In this document: positions 5,681 through 13,714 of the stretch, one piece after another
Layout: every line of letters starts with the position of its first letter
How positions within the stretch are numbered: position 1 is the first letter of the stretch
Source: Eubacteriaceae bacterium
Lineage (GTDB): Bacteria > Bacillota > Clostridia > Eubacteriales > Eubacteriaceae
DNA: 34,263 nt
Assembly (NCBI GenBank): GCA_030156895.1
Contig: JASGLP010000030.1
Coordinates: forward strand, 1-34,263
Direction: 5' to 3'
Made by a program: the position numbers and the translations under genes
Notes under the pieces: model-generated
What the model was told of the DNA's origin: nothing
Database searches by the model: none
The model's input: the letters and a program-made list of their open reading frames with translations, nothing else

Positions 5681-7521
5681 CTAACCGTGCTTTCAGAAGT
5701 GGCTTTTTTGGTCAGGGTGATTTCAATGGCTTCCAGCCGCAGACCCTGCCCTTGGGTGCCGGCGGTCACGCCATTTTCCACCCAGTCCATCCAGCCGACA
5801 TTCTGGCAGTGAACCCGGTAGGACAGATCAAACAAATCAGCATCGGATCCGGTTAAGGCCAGCTCAATGGCTTCCAGGCGCAGGCCCTGGCCAGAGCTTC
5901 CGCTCATGGCGCCATCAAAGCACCAGTCTTGCCAGCCCAGGTTCTCAACATGGGTCCGGTAGGATATGCCCAGATCATAACTCTCAGGATCAAGCTGAAT
6001 CTGAATCCCTTCCAGGCGCAGGCCGTCACCGGTTGCCCCGCTGGTCTGACCATTTTCTTTAACATCCTGCCAGCCCAGATTCTGGATATGGGTGCGGTAA
6101 TCGATGCTAAGGTCATCGCTTTCGGACCTGGGCTCGAGATCGTTGGTAAAGGCCTTGATGCAGACGTTGCTTTCTGTAAGTGAGATATCCTCCCAGCCAT
6201 CGATGCCGCTAGCAGAGACGAAACTCTGGCCGGGATTGGCTGAGGCCTGACTGCTGTAATAAGGAAGCGGTTCTTCCACAGGAATGGGTGTGGTGATCCA
6301 TGGGTCTGAGTATTTGATCACCACCGAGAAGGATTCAAAGGCGGCCAGGGTCACCGGCTGATCAAGGCTGATAGTATAGTAACCGGCCAGATCAAAAGAG
6401 GCGGTCTGGGTGGTTTGGAGCCTTCCACTGGTCGGGTTGTTGGCATCGGTCAAGTCGGTATAAATATTTATTTCAAGACTGGTGTTGGGAGCGGCCGCAT
6501 AGGTCGAGACCGCAGCCAGTTCCTGGGCACTTGAAGCCGTAAAGATATTGGCTCCCCAGGCACTTTGATCACCATAGCCCCGGGTTGAGATACAGCCCAG
6601 ATAATCGTACTGATAGGAACGATCGTAATTATCGGCGGCTTGGGCATTGTGAAAAACCCCCACTTCTTTAGCGGCACTGCTGTCGTAATAGGATATGTAA
6701 AAAAAGCCACCGTCGCCAAAGTCTTGGCCATAAGAGTTCTGGATGATCCAGGCACCGTTGCATTCCGGCGTAGTGGCGAAGTTGTTTTTATCATAATTGT
6801 CGTCCCAGCCGACAATCTGAACCGCATGGTTGCTGGACTGGCTGCCATTATAATAATAGGCGTAAGTTTGGGCATTATAATAGTCGCTATTGCCAATTTC
6901 TGAATAGATGAAAGTGCCAACGGCACCGCCACTTAGAATGGCTTCTTTGATGGCAGTGGAATCACCATAGATATCCTGCATGGACTGGACATGATAAAGA
7001 GGTGACAGACCTTTTTGTGAAGCCGAAAGATAAGGATCGTCTGCCTCGCTGATGGGACCGCTGTAACGGGCCAGGTAGGCCGCGGCCATTAAAAAGTTGC
7101 CGCCGGTAGCGGGTTGTGTGTAGTCAAAACCGTTATTCCAGACCAGATTGTTTTCGGACAGGTCAACTTCTGTTGCCATTTCACTTTTGAGATAGGATTC
7201 CAGCGATCCCATCACGGAAAAGGTCCAGCAGGCACCCCAGGAGCCCTGGTCTCCAACCGGAGCGGTCAGGCCGTAATCCCGCAGATCATAGGACTCCGGC
7301 AGGGTTTGGCTTGCCGTCGTGGTGCTTTGAATGGGATTAAGCGGGGAGGGGATCACGCCACTGTATTCGGCCGAGGCGGTAGTGATATCACTCTCCATAG
7401 CCTTCTGGTAGGCGACAAAGTCCGGGTTTAAGGGGCCGGACTGGAGCTCTGCTGCCTGGGCGGTCTGGGGCAGGAGGAACAAAGCCAGGGCAAGCAACAA
7501 TACATTGAATTTTTTTTGCAT
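5584..7521 (-). CDS. Secreted papain-like (C1A) cysteine protease with three ChW repeats, 3' frameshift
   Basis: Residues 1-24 are a signal peptide (MQKKFNVLLLALALFLLP, cleavage near QAA). The C1A catalytic domain shows Gln92 and Cys98 in GDQGSWGACWTF, the catalytic His in NHAVQIVGWDD and the catalytic Asn in IIQNSYGQDF. A beta-rich linker domain follows. Three ChW repeats come next, each of the form YRTHxxNLGWQDW...GxGLRLEAIEI, starting near residues 475, 525 and 575; these are clostridial cell-surface binding modules. The last 33 codons (from about 5683) are out of frame and end at a TGA at 5584. The metalloprotease at 4508-5680 is the original C-terminus. The ribosome site is weak (AGAAG). 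Likely role: extracellular protein degradation for amino-acid supply. Confidence 0.88.
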   Translation of the reverse strand: MQKKFNVLLLALALFLLPQTAQAAELQSGPLNPDFVAYQKAMESDITTASAEYSGVIPSPLNPIQSTTTASQTLPESYDLRDYGLTAPVGDQGSWGACWTFSVMGSLESYLKSEMATEVDLSENNLVWNNGFDYTQPATGGNFLMAAAYLARYSGPISEADDPYLSASQKGLSPLYHVQSMQDIYGDSTAIKEAILSGGAVGTFIYSEIGNSDYYNAQTYAYYYNGSQSSNHAVQIVGWDDNYDKNNFATTPECNGAWIIQNSYGQDFGDGGFFYISYYDSSAAKEVGVFHNAQAADNYDRSYQYDYLGCISTRGYGDQSAWGANIFTASSAQELAAVSTYAAAPNTSLEINIYTDLTDANNPTSGRLQTTQTASFDLAGYYTISLDQPVTLAAFESFSVVIKYSDPWITTPIPVEEPLPYYSSQASANPGQSFVSASGIDGWEDISLTESNVCIKAFTNDLEPRSESDDLSIDYRTHIQNLGWQDVKENGQTSGATGDGLRLEGIQIQLDPESYDLGISYRTHVENLGWQDWCFDGAMSGSSGQGLRLEAIELALTGSDADLFDLSYRVHCQNVGWMDWVENGVTAGTQGQGLRLEAIEITLTKKATSESTVSNLTALMICPASIFRALKPARPMPWAIPIPSL

Positions 7522-7837
7522 TTATCTTCTTTCTTTGCAAATAAGGCTGAAGGTCGAGGATTTAGCATTAGCTGATATCCAAATTTTCAGCCTGCCGACG
7601 AAAGTTGATAAGCGTTTGCATAACATTGACTGTTTATACAGATTTCTTTAATATTAGCATAATTTGAAAGCTTTAACCACCCTTAATAAAGAAAGATGTC
7701 TTTTATAATTCGATTGACAGCAAACTTATAAGGAAAAATCTAATAGTTTTGCTTGAATTCGCAATCTTTGTTGGCTTGACAATTGCATAAAATTGCTATA
7801 CGATGAATACAAAACGACTAGGAGCGGAGGAGTTAAT
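7522..7837. promoter_or_regulatory. Divergent intergenic region with candidate promoters
   Basis: This AT-rich region separates the protease gene (minus) from the ChW protein (plus). Plus-strand candidates are TTGACT-17-TAATAT (7626-7654) and a perfect TTGACA at 7776-7781 with an extended TGC-TATACG only 15 bp downstream (7797-7802). I see no convincing minus-strand promoter for the protease and no stable hairpin. Confidence 0.4.
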
Positions 7838-9490
7838 GTGCGAAAAATAACAGTGAGTTTGTTAGGCTTATTACTGGCCTTGTCGGTATTCTTTGAAACT
7901 GCTATTTATGCTGCTGATGAAAATGATGATGATTTGTTTGTCATTGATAAAGAAGTCAGCCTTGAATACAGTGGTCATATTCAAAATCTGGGTAACTTCC
8001 CCGCAGATGGTTCGTATATTCAAAGTCCGGAAGTATTGGGGACTGAAGGTCAGGGCTTGCGGCTGGAAGCCTTGCAGATAGCGCTTACTGATGCGCCAGA
8101 GGGACTTCATATCCGCTACCAGGTACATGTTGAGAATTTAGCTTGGATGGACGCGGTGCAAGACGGTGAAGAGGCTGGAACAAAAGGCCGGGGACTGCGG
8201 ATTGAAGCCATCAGAATCGAACTGCTTGACGATGAGGGCAATGTGTCTCCTGATTATTCGGTCTCATACAAAGGTCATATCGAAAATATCGGTGAGTCGG
8301 ATTGGGTCAGCGATGGCCAGGAGCTGGGAACAACCGGGTCGGGCTTGCGTTTGGAAGCCATTGAAATCCAGATTGAAAAAGTCCCGATCGATCTGGCTGC
8401 GGTGGCGATCAGCTCGGTGAGTTTTTTAGAAGCGGAAACGATTGATTATTCAGGAATCATTGATTATAAAATGGTCCTTGAAAATATTCCGGCAGGTCCG
8501 GATAAAGACCCGATTATTAGGGGAATTGATACGACGCCGGCTACGACCCTGCCAATCCGACTGGTCACTTCGGGGGACGATATTGGTTATCTCTATCTGG
8601 ATGCCGATGATGACGGTTCTTATAACAATGGAGAAGCGCTTTTAGGAGAACTGAATATTGGATGGATATTGGAGGATCCTGGTTCGTCATTTGAAAAGGC
8701 GATAAACCGGTGTACGCAAAGAACGCTGTCGGGAAATAAGGGAACAATTGAGTTTGTCGTGACCGATCTGGTTAATCCAGAACAAAATAATTCCTGGCAA
8801 GATACAATTAACGTTGATGTGCCAACTGATGAGGGAATCGTACCAAGCCTGCATGTGGATTCAAATAATCCGGTGGATAGGGCAATACCGATCACCTTTT
8901 CGCCAGACAGCCAATGGGAAGCTGCGGTTAGCTCAGTGCTGGTCGATGAAACTGCGCTCGATCCAGCTGCTTATACAGTCTCGGATGGCATGATTAGTCT
9001 TGATCCGTCAAAGGTCACGCTTCTACAAAGCCCTGGTATTTTTAATATCACCTTCATTGCCGAAGGCTATGATAATATCAGTTTGATTATAAACACAGTT
9101 GCCGGGGCAATATCGGCAGAAAGCTCTACGGTAACCATCGATAGGCCGTTAGCACCGAATACGACCAGCACGATCACTTATGCCGCAAAAGACATCTATG
9201 GTAACGCAGTTTCAGCTTATCAGTTTCGGGGACATACTGTTATCGTCGAAAACGATCCAACCACCGTTGAGGAGTATACCTTTGCCGCACCGGGAAAAAA
9301 AGGAGCGACAATATCGCAGCACTATGATAATAGAGGCCTAAATCCACCTGTGACAGATGAAAATGGAATTTCTTCTTTTACGATAACATTATCTGAAACG
9401 ATTGACCCGGGGGATGGGATTGCCTTCCAGGGCTTACTGGGTGATCATAAAACAGAAGTCGGTTCGGCATTTATCTATACCGGCAAGTAA
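7838..9490 (+). CDS. Secreted surface protein with three ChW repeats and a hemoglobin-interacting-like domain
   Basis: A 550-residue secreted protein. The GTG start is chosen because GGAGG lies 7 nt upstream and the protein then begins with a signal peptide (VRKITVSLLGLLLALSVFF, cleavage near AIYAAD). ChW repeats follow at about residues 35-80, 85-130 and 135-180; the first is a variant with NLGNFPADGSYI in place of the central tryptophans. A beta-rich region follows, with an acidic turn DADDDGSYNN that may bind calcium. Near residues 340-430 the stretch WEAAVSSVLVDETALD...FNITFIAEGYDNISL resembles DUF1533/Shr-type hemoglobin-interacting domains. The C-terminus is an Ig-like domain. There is no LPxTG anchor; the ChW repeats should provide wall attachment. 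A binding rather than enzymatic role is inferred. Confidence 0.82.
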   Translation: MRKITVSLLGLLLALSVFFETAIYAADENDDDLFVIDKEVSLEYSGHIQNLGNFPADGSYIQSPEVLGTEGQGLRLEALQIALTDAPEGLHIRYQVHVENLAWMDAVQDGEEAGTKGRGLRIEAIRIELLDDEGNVSPDYSVSYKGHIENIGESDWVSDGQELGTTGSGLRLEAIEIQIEKVPIDLAAVAISSVSFLEAETIDYSGIIDYKMVLENIPAGPDKDPIIRGIDTTPATTLPIRLVTSGDDIGYLYLDADDDGSYNNGEALLGELNIGWILEDPGSSFEKAINRCTQRTLSGNKGTIEFVVTDLVNPEQNNSWQDTINVDVPTDEGIVPSLHVDSNNPVDRAIPITFSPDSQWEAAVSSVLVDETALDPAAYTVSDGMISLDPSKVTLLQSPGIFNITFIAEGYDNISLIINTVAGAISAESSTVTIDRPLAPNTTSTITYAAKDIYGNAVSAYQFRGHTVIVENDPTTVEEYTFAAPGKKGATISQHYDNRGLNPPVTDENGISSFTITLSETIDPGDGIAFQGLLGDHKTEVGSAFIYTGK

Positions 9491-9562
9491 AAGATCAAAA
9501 AGTGTTTTGCAACAAAAATGCCATCATATATGGATGAAATTTTAATAACAAAGACAGCGACC

Positions 9563-10240
9563 TTAATCAACCAGGTACTGATAAATATCCAGTAGTTCCG
9601 GATGCTGCTCAAATAAAAGTCCCACCCGTTCTTTAGCCTGGGTGATCAGCGACTGAGTTCGCTGGGCATCATTTGGAAGTCCCAGGCAGTGAAACATCAG
9701 ATCAATGGTGTAGGCAAAGAAAAAATCGGGGCTGAGATTAAGGCCGTCGTTTATCTTTTGCAAAACGGCTCCATAGACAGAATAAGTTGTGGTTAAAAAT
9801 AAAGTTAAGTTATCTTCGGCGCCTAATTGATTAGGCGTCATTTTTTTGATCAGTTTTTCATAAATATTTTTGTAATCACTGGCATAAATGGCTTCGATTG
9901 AGATGTTCTCGTCATTAGTATCAATGATAAAGCGCATTTTATCAGGATTTTTTAAAAGAATCTGATCATTGAGATAATAAAAACAAACAATGAATAAAAA
10001 GATATCATCCTCAGTGCTGACCACGGATTTAAGGCGGCTGGAAAGAATTTCATAATCTTCTTTAAAAATAGCAATAGCCAGATTACGTTTGCTTTTATAG
10101 TGATAGGTGATTAGTCCTTGGCTGATGCCCAGCTCTTTGGCAATGCGCGGGAAACTGACCTGATAGCCTTCTTTATAAAAGAGTTTTTTTGCGGCATCAT
10201 ATATCTTTTGTCGGGTGGATAGCTCTTTTTCCTGAATCAT
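9563..10240 (-). CDS. TetR-family transcriptional regulator
   Basis: A 225-residue one-component regulator. The N-terminal helix-turn-helix is IYDAAKKLFYKEGY...IAKELGISQGLITYHYKSKRNL (residues 13-55), typical of TetR. The remaining roughly 165 residues form the helical ligand-binding domain, whose ligand cannot be predicted. It is divergent from the MFS transporter and UroD-like methyltransferase genes, the classic arrangement for a repressor of an uptake or efflux operon. A perfect palindrome at 10577-10590 within that operon's leader is the best operator candidate. The ribosome site AAAGGAAA precedes the ATG. The gene is convergent with the ChW gene at 7838-9490, and no clear terminator is seen in the 72 bp between them. 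Confidence 0.9.
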   Translation of the reverse strand: MIQEKELSTRQKIYDAAKKLFYKEGYQVSFPRIAKELGISQGLITYHYKSKRNLAIAIFKEDYEILSSRLKSVVSTEDDIFLFIVCFYYLNDQILLKNPDKMRFIIDTNDENISIEAIYASDYKNIYEKLIKKMTPNQLGAEDNLTLFLTTTYSVYGAVLQKINDGLNLSPDFFFAYTIDLMFHCLGLPNDAQRTQSLITQAKERVGLLFEQHPELLDIYQYLVD

Positions 10241-10269
10241 AAGATTTCCTTTTCAAAAATGATAGTTTC

Positions 10270-10298
10270 ATTAAAGCATAAAAGCAAAAGATATGCAA
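10270..10298 (-). promoter_or_regulatory. Candidate promoter of the TetR gene
   Basis: On the minus strand TTGCAT (10293-10298), a 17-bp spacer and TTTAAT (10270-10275) lie about 30 bp upstream of the tetR start. The match is moderate at both boxes. Confidence 0.45.
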
Positions 10299-10336
10299 TG
10301 TTTTAGATTATAGATAAAGTTTATTTAAATACCTGA

Positions 10337-10467
10337 GCACCGACAATTGACTTTTCAGTTGTCTGCCTCGGGGCGAACAGTTGCTGAAAAGCGCTGATAA
10401 TTATAGCTTTCAAATTGAGCAACTGTACGAATCCGCGCGCAGACTACGAAATTCAATTGGTCGGTGC
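10337..10467 (+). repeat. Palindromic 130-bp element, copy A
   Basis: The element has imperfect terminal inverted repeats: GCACCGACAATTGA at the left and TCAATTGGTCGGTGC at the right. Inner arms (AACAGTTGC and GCAACTGT) let the whole unit fold into one long hairpin. A 34-nt block at 10351-10384 matches the reverse complement of 13597-13630 with one difference. The block 10419-10459 matches 13523-13562 almost as well. Similarity extends about 18 bp past the right end. It holds no open frame. This is a MITE-like non-coding element, here in the tetR-MFS intergenic region. Confidence 0.75.
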
Positions 10468-10531
10468 GGGCTTTATCGACATGCTGAAAATATTCAATGT
10501 TTTACAGGTATGCATTAATTTACAATATTTG

Positions 10532-10590
10532 TTGACTGAAAAACGGTTTCATGCTAGACTGTTATCGTACAAAAAACTATATGCATATAG
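10532..10590 (+). promoter_or_regulatory. Promoter and probable TetR operator of the MFS/UroD-like operon
   Basis: TTGACT (10532-10537), a 17-bp spacer and TAGACT (10555-10560) form a good promoter. Just downstream of the predicted start point is the perfect 14-bp palindrome CTATATGCATATAG (10577-10590), well placed for a repressor to block elongation or initiation. The divergent TetR regulator is the obvious candidate ligand; this assignment is inferred from position. Confidence 0.6.
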
Positions 10591-10639
10591 CGCCTCTGTT
10601 ATTTTAATTGTATTCAAAAAATGAAAGATGGAAGAGTTT

Positions 10640-11821
10640 ATGAAAAAATCAAATTACATGTGGGTGATTCTGATAGTCGCTTGTGTGGCACAGTTTACCC
10701 CCAACTATTCACAATATCAGCTCTCGCCCATGGCACCGCAGCTGATGGAGAGCTTCGGTTTAAGCATGACTCAGTTTTCGAGTCTCTTTACCGCAGCCAT
10801 GATCCCAGCAATCTTTCTGGGAATTATTTCCGGCTTATTGGTTGACAAGTATGGTTTTAAAATCATGATTGGGATTCCCCTGGTGATTTCTGCCATTGGT
10901 CTGTGTCTGCGTGTGACAGCCAGCACCTACACGGGTCTCCTGGTTGCCATGGTACTGACGGGTGTTGGGGTGACCTTTCTTAACTCCAATGGACCAAAAT
11001 TAATGGGCAGTTTTTTCCCGCCGGAAAAAATAACCACTGCTATGAGTATTCTTTTAGCCACGTCAACCCTGGCTATGTCGGTTGCCATGGCCACAACCGG
11101 ATTCTTTGCCTCGATCAGATCGGCCTTTATTTTTGCGGCTGTGCTGGCAATAATCGCAGCCGTGCTTTGGTTTATTTTTGTTAAAAACCCTGAAGTCGAT
11201 CCGGCTGCCATGCCGCCATCCGTATCGGTTGGAGAAAGTCTCAAGCTGGTCATGAAATGTAAACCTATCTGGATTGCTGCTGTTGCAGTGGCCGGTATTA
11301 TGGCTTGTAACGTGGGCATCAGTTCTTTTTTACCAACCGCTCTGGTCGGACGGGGAATTGATTCAGTTGCAGCTGGTATGTACGGTTCAATTATGACCAT
11401 TGGTTGTTTAATTGGAACATTATTGGGACCTGTTATTGCAAACGCTTTGGGTAAAACTAAACCGGCCATGGTCGCTTTTGCCTTAATCGCAGCTCTTGGC
11501 GGAGCCTTTTTCTGGCAGCTGCCGGCGGGATTTTTATTAGGCGCAGGCATGCTTGTCTATGGAGCAGCTGTCAGCGCCTCTATTCCACTATTAATGTCAC
11601 TGCCGGTGCAGCTTGACGAGATTGGTCCCGTTTATGCCGGTACTGCCGGTGGTTTTCTGGCCACCATTCAGCTGATTGGGGCTGTAGTCGTTCCAACCTA
11701 TGTTATTACACCGATTGCTGGTGCAAATATGAATATGTTTTTTATTTTATCAGGAGGATGCATGATCATCACGATGCTGTTGATTTTTTTCCTGCCTGAA
11801 GTGATGAAAAAAGCTAAATAA
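10640..11821 (+). CDS. Major facilitator superfamily transporter
   Basis: A polytopic inner-membrane transporter of 393 residues with about 12 hydrophobic segments. The MFS signature GLLVDKYGFKIMIG (loop 2-3) lies near residue 70, and a second-half motif VGRGIDSVAAGMYGS resembles the OxlT/NimT branch that carries small organic anions. The start is placed at MKKSNYMWVIL, preceded by GGAAGAG. An in-frame ATG four codons upstream is the alternative. The gene is followed after 22 bp by the UroD-like methyltransferase in the same operon, so the substrate is probably a methylated compound demethylated by that enzyme, or its product. Direction of transport is not determinable. Confidence 0.88.
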   Translation: MKKSNYMWVILIVACVAQFTPNYSQYQLSPMAPQLMESFGLSMTQFSSLFTAAMIPAIFLGIISGLLVDKYGFKIMIGIPLVISAIGLCLRVTASTYTGLLVAMVLTGVGVTFLNSNGPKLMGSFFPPEKITTAMSILLATSTLAMSVAMATTGFFASIRSAFIFAAVLAIIAAVLWFIFVKNPEVDPAAMPPSVSVGESLKLVMKCKPIWIAAVAVAGIMACNVGISSFLPTALVGRGIDSVAAGMYGSIMTIGCLIGTLLGPVIANALGKTKPAMVAFALIAALGGAFFWQLPAGFLLGAGMLVYGAAVSASIPLLMSLPVQLDEIGPVYAGTAGGFLATIQLIGAVVVPTYVITPIAGANMNMFFILSGGCMIITMLLIFFLPEVMKKAK

Positions 11822-11843
11822 TTTAAGCGCTTAGGAGGAGAAA

Positions 11844-12824
11844 ATGCTAACTAAAAGACAGAACTTACTGGAAACAATTAAAGGTGGCAATCCGGACCGC
11901 TTTGTTAAGCAGTATGAATTTATGGACATCATTATGGAAGCGCCAATCTACGGTTTTACCTGTGGTCCAGGAATGACCGCTAAAGATCCATGGGGCGTTA
12001 CCATCCAGTGGCCGGAAGGACAGCCGGGCCCATTTCCGGTTCATGATGATGAACACATTGTTTTAAAAGACGTAACAGAATGGAAACAGTATGTAAAAAT
12101 GCCAAACCTTGATTTCCCGGATGAAGCCTGGCAGGCTGCTGTTGATCATGCTAAGGCAATTGATCGCAACGAAGTTTTCGCTGCTTCTTTCTGCGCCCCG
12201 GGGATTTTCGAACGTCTGCACTATCTGATGGGGATGGAAGATGCCCTGATGGCTTTCTATGAAGAACCGGAAGCGTTAAAGGAACTGATTGACTATTTAA
12301 CAGAATATGAAATCAAATTTGCTGACGTGATTATCGAAAAATTAAATCCCGACGCACTTTTCCATCATGATGACTGGGGTAGTTCTAAATCAACCTTCAT
12401 TTCGCCAGCCATGTTTGAAGAATTTATTCTGCCGGCTTACAAAAAAATCTACAAGCATTATAAAGATAAGGGTATTGAAATCATTGTGCATCACAGTGAC
12501 AGTTACGGAGAAACAATTGTGCCTTGTATGATTGAAATGGGTATGGATATCTGGCAGGGTTGCATGTCAACAAATGATATACCAGCGCTGATTAAACAGT
12601 ACGGTGGCCAGATTTCTTTCATGGGTGGTCTGGATAACGGTTCTTTAGACAAGGAAGACTGGACGCCAGAACTGATTGCTCAACATGTTGAAAAAGTCTG
12701 TCAGGAAGGTGGAAAACACTACTACATTCCATCATTGATTATGGGTGGACCGGGTAGTGTGTTCCCGGGTGTTTACGAAGCGGTTGATAAAGAGCTGGAT
12801 CGGATCAGCAAAAAAATGTATTAA
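11844..12824 (+). CDS. UroD-family (MtaA/vanillate-demethylase-like) methyltransferase
   Basis: A 326-residue protein of the uroporphyrinogen decarboxylase superfamily. It lacks the N-terminal RQAGRY substrate-binding motif of HemE, so haem synthesis is unlikely. Acetogens use this fold for corrinoid-dependent methyl transfer (MtaA, and the VdmB/OdmB O-demethylase components). Visible conserved features are CAPGIFERLHYLMGMEDAL, HHDDWGSSKSTFISP, IEIIVHHSDSYGE, WQGCMSTNDI and FMGGLDNG. His in HHSD and Cys in QGC may be metal ligands. It has a perfect AGGAGGAG site, follows the MFS gene, and ends at a strong terminator (12869-12919). No corrinoid protein or activating enzyme is adjacent, so partners must be encoded elsewhere. 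Substrate unknown. Confidence 0.85.
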   Translation: MLTKRQNLLETIKGGNPDRFVKQYEFMDIIMEAPIYGFTCGPGMTAKDPWGVTIQWPEGQPGPFPVHDDEHIVLKDVTEWKQYVKMPNLDFPDEAWQAAVDHAKAIDRNEVFAASFCAPGIFERLHYLMGMEDALMAFYEEPEALKELIDYLTEYEIKFADVIIEKLNPDALFHHDDWGSSKSTFISPAMFEEFILPAYKKIYKHYKDKGIEIIVHHSDSYGETIVPCMIEMGMDIWQGCMSTNDIPALIKQYGGQISFMGGLDNGSLDKEDWTPELIAQHVEKVCQEGGKHYYIPSLIMGGPGSVFPGVYEAVDKELDRISKKMY

Positions 12825-12868
12825 GAAATTATTGATGCCTGGGTAAAAAAAGGCAACTGTTGTGTACA

Positions 12869-12919
12869 AAAAAAACGGAGATGCATTCAGTCAGACTGAA
12901 ATGTCATCTCCGTTTTTTT
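12869..12919. terminator. Strong bidirectional terminator
   Basis: ACGGAGATG (12875-12883) pairs with CATCTCCGT (12904-12912), flanked by an A run before and T7 after. It serves the UroD-like gene (plus) and the small membrane protein gene (minus), which are convergent. Confidence 0.88.
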
Positions 12920-12938
12920 AGTTGCAGTTTACAGAAAA

Positions 12939-13319
12939 TCATTTTTTCTTTTTTTTCCAGTTTAAAAAATACAAAAAGGCGATGACAAAGGCTGGACCGG
13001 AGAGGGTTAAGGACCAACTCAGAGCCAAATACCAGGGAAGATCACCATTAAACATATTGGCTATGGTTAAACCCATATAAAGCAGACCGGCCAGCGAAAA
13101 GACAATGGCACCGATGAGTTCCCATTTCCAGGCAAAGACGATGATGATAATTAAGATAATGACAGGGATATTGTGCATCAGAAAGCCCAAAGCGACCTCG
13201 CCAACACGCATGCCTGGGGAATAGACATCAAAGGAAAACATAAACAGAAAAGCGACCAGCAGAATCGACAGGATTCTGGGCGTCCAGAATAGCCATTTAG
13301 GAACGTCATGCATGGTCAA
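12939..13319 (-). CDS. Small four-helix membrane protein, conserved hypothetical
   Basis: A 126-residue protein with four predicted transmembrane segments (about residues 12-30, 42-63, 66-89 and 97-118) and a polylysine tail, NWKKKKK, that should lie in the cytoplasm. No enzyme or transport motif is visible and I do not recognise a named family. The ribosome site AAAAGGAGG lies 7 nt upstream of the ATG. It is convergent with the UroD-like operon and lies within the segment bracketed by the two 130-bp palindromic elements, so it may belong to the same acquired block. Confidence 0.75.
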   Translation of the reverse strand: MTMHDVPKWLFWTPRILSILLVAFLFMFSFDVYSPGMRVGEVALGFLMHNIPVIILIIIIVFAWKWELIGAIVFSLAGLLYMGLTIANMFNGDLPWYLALSWSLTLSGPAFVIAFLYFLNWKKKKK

Positions 13320-13478
13320 TACCTCCTTTTAAAGGATACCCGGTGGATATACTGTATTTGTCAGAAAACAGGATAAAAGCCGAAGCAGAAATCCAGCTAT
13401 GAAAGAGCGCATTCTTTATAATTATTATAGCCAGAAAATTGGGCAGATAACGTCAATAATAAAAAAAGAGGAAGTAGT

Positions 13479-13699
13479 TGCCGTTAGGCAGATATGAGCG
13501 TGTCAATAAACCCCGTACCGATCAATTGAATTTCGTAGTCTGCTGCGGTTTCGTACAGTTGCTATACTAAAATTGGCCAATTATAGGCGTTTTCGTGCAA
13601 CTGTTCGCCCCGATGCAGACAACTGAAAAGCCAATTATCAGTACTTAGTCGTTAAAATTGACTTTGTTGACAGTATGGTAGCTGCCGTTAGGCAGATAT
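13479..13699. repeat. 17-bp direct repeats flanking palindromic element B
   Basis: TGCCGTTAGGCAGATAT occurs at 13479-13495 and 13683-13699, on either side of element B. Its core, TGCC-GTTA-GGCA, is itself a small hairpin. The pair could be a duplication left by insertion, or a repeat that belongs to the element. Confidence 0.6.
13515..13644 (-). repeat. Palindromic 130-bp element, copy B (inverted relative to copy A)
   Basis: The sequence runs from GTACCGATCAATTGA to CCAATTATCAGTAC. Its reverse complement aligns along its length with copy A at 10337-10467, including a 34-nt block with one difference. It can form a long hairpin. With copy A it brackets the MFS transporter, UroD-like methyltransferase and small membrane protein genes in inverted orientation. 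No coding capacity. Confidence 0.75.
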
Positions 13700-13714
13700 C
13701 CTCTTTATTAAAAA

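Noticed and set aside
5670..5690. Programmed ribosomal frameshifting in the protease gene
   Set aside because: No X-XXY-YYZ slippery heptamer or following stem-loop is visible; a plain indel explains the join equally well.
12939..13319. Toxin- or holin-like identity for the four-helix membrane protein
   Set aside because: Size and topology alone do not support it, and there is no lysis or antitoxin partner nearby.
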